From positions 188,501 through 252,500 of the forward strand of contig BLAL01000053.1 in assembly GCA_015698045.1 (NCBI GenBank): a stretch of DNA of 64,000 nt. Reading direction: 5' to 3'. Each line of letters opens with the position of its first letter. Positions within the stretch are counted from its first letter, which is position 1. The notes under the pieces are model-generated. The model was not told the DNA's origin. It saw only the letters and a list, made by a program, of their open reading frames with translations, and ran no database searches. This DNA comes from Rhizophagus clarus (taxonomy: Eukaryota; Glomeromycota; Glomeromycetes; Glomerales; Glomeraceae). A program made the position numbers and the translations under genes. Positions 62,587-64,000 of the stretch are shown piece after piece.

Positions 62587-64000
62587 ATGTCAGATAACTC
62601 ACAGATAATACACGCTCTTTCACCCACACATGCCATATGTCGTTTTTACAAACCCACAAAAACTTTTTCTTTTACCATGGAAATAATACCCGTCTGCCCA
62701 AACGTCCATTGTGATACACATGTATCAGTTGTATCACCGAAAATATTATCTTTTAAAGTTACCACAAATAATACCATATTGATATTCAAACAACTTTCAC
62801 GTTGGAATTTCCTATCCACATCTAAAAAACTGAACTTGAAATACTTCCTAAGTAAATAAATACTCAGAACTCACATTTTTCTATAACAAACAGTCTTATG
62901 CAGAAGTTTGAAAGATTATTTTTCGTGCAAATACACAGCATTACAAAACCGGATACAGTACCAATCAACTAAAAATAGAAAAACGAAAACTTTTATTAAG
63001 ACTTATTACCAAAATCACGTGATATATTTAGGATTTCCAATACCAGCTAGTTTCGTTATGTCAAACGACGTGAACACCTTATCAACATTCTGCGTACGCA
63101 TTCTACGTCCAATACATCCCAAGAAGGACGTTTTATAGAAGCTCATATGCGAAGATTCACAGTAATAGACTCGGAATCTTGTATAAGAACTTTTACAAAA
63201 AAAAAAATAAAAGTGGACACCCTAACAATCAAGTCAGTTGCTCGATTATCAAATCACGTTGATCTAGGGTATTTGCCCTTACGTTGCAAATACAAATATA
63301 ACATATAAGTCCCTACAATTTGATATCGTACAATCACCACAACAAATGAAGAAATGGACACGTTTAACACAGCTTCATTTGAAACAGCTCAATAACAACA
63401 AACACGCTACGAACCATTTTCTTCTTCACCTGCTTCTTCAACTCGTAACCCGTTTATTATCAAGCAGATCTCACACATGCATCCTGATTGCGGAAAAGAA
63501 GTATATCGACGTTTAGTATTGAAGAATAAATGTCAGCAATTTTGAAAGAAATTCATCCTACCAGAACTTTAACTAATGCGATGAATAAAGCATGGGGTAA
63601 ACGCTTAGTTCCTAAACAAGCTTGAATATTACAATCTCGATTACACAAGGGATATTGAAAATACTGATGATGATAACAACAACGATGAATGGATTATGAA
63701 TCATGATCACAATATGACCCATACGGTTCCACATACCAATAGAAATGTTGATACACTTACAGATTGCAAGAAATGGAAAGGCAAACAAACACTTCAAGAA
63801 ACCAACCATCTAGCGATAGAAAATAATCAACCAAGTCCATTAAATTTATTTAACAAAGATTTTTTTATACCACAACAACTTACAGATATTTTATCTGATC
63901 CTAATAACTGGATACCTATGCCTTCACGTGATAACGATGACAATTCTACCATTCAGACCATGATCAAATGGATACGCCTTTTTTCCTACTCGTTACACAT
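62587..64000 (+). pseudogene. retroelement-like gag fragments, partial at window end
   Basis: Open stretches at 62587-62859 and 62908-63138 (the latter with YYQNHVIYLGFPIP, as at the window start) precede an ATG at 63354 (MDTFNTASFETAQ, stop, then TRYEPFSSSPASSTRNPFIIKQISHMHPDCGKEVYRRLVLKN). Frame changes follow up to the window edge. The block with MHPDCGKEVYRR recalls repeated gag-like proteins of these fungi. No reverse transcriptase is in the window. Confidence 0.4.

Overview
The window is nuclear DNA of an AT-rich eukaryote with short GT-AG introns. The mix of gene families points to an arbuscular mycorrhizal fungus of the Glomeromycotina, most likely Rhizophagus or a close relative. The families are a BTB-BACK-TLDc protein, kinases with the N-terminal CxxC and 'GN-ID-FI' linker, kelch repeats with a single C-terminal membrane segment, HECT-like ligases, and many Plavaka, hAT, tyrosine-recombinase and gag-like relics. 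This assignment rests on family recognition by eye, not on a database search. There are no rRNA, tRNA or CRISPR features that I can support.

Layout. 1-700: gag-like relic. 1736-3214: intact two-exon BTB-BACK-TLDc gene. 5625-5813: a possible tiny gene. 8336-9974: intact protein kinase gene. 13247-15810: HECT-type ubiquitin ligase pseudogene. 17082-17917: unidentified relic. 19773-22086: Plavaka-type transposase relic (minus). 22151-25690: inverted repeats and a 1.45-kb non-autonomous DNA transposon with 8-bp target duplication. 25897-32705: kinase-coiled-coil gene with a remarkable 5' part. 33867-34062: small mariner-like MITE. 35162-38861: degraded DDE-like transposase gene. 40190-43110: two diverged kelch pseudogene copies. 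45394-51190: hAT transposase relic that hosts a second 8-bp-TSD transposon, a nearly intact tyrosine recombinase gene and a fold-back element. 52608-57623: 1426-residue coiled-coil gene (minus), paralogous to the one at 25.9-32.7 kb. 57851-64000: MITE, tandem duplication and several gag-like relics.

The most unusual structure is at 26148-29777. Between the start exons and the kinase exons of the plus-strand gene lie 34 copies of an acceptor-NNN-donor unit (..AG|3 nt|GTAAG..), most of them spaced 92-107 bp apart and most with a CTAAC-like branch motif. If spliced as written, each inserts one codon and keeps the frame, so up to 34 three-nucleotide micro-exons would be possible. The paralogue on the minus strand has five such units at 56968-57433. 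There the complete joined frame (28 + 5x3 + 4238 nt) is an exact multiple of three and open. I regard this as the candidate undescribed system: a tandemly amplified intron/micro-exon array that could diversify a short N-terminal peptide.

The genes do not form a pathway. The kinase, BTB-TLDc, kelch and coiled-coil genes belong to expanded lineage families, and most of the remaining sequence is nested and decayed mobile DNA.
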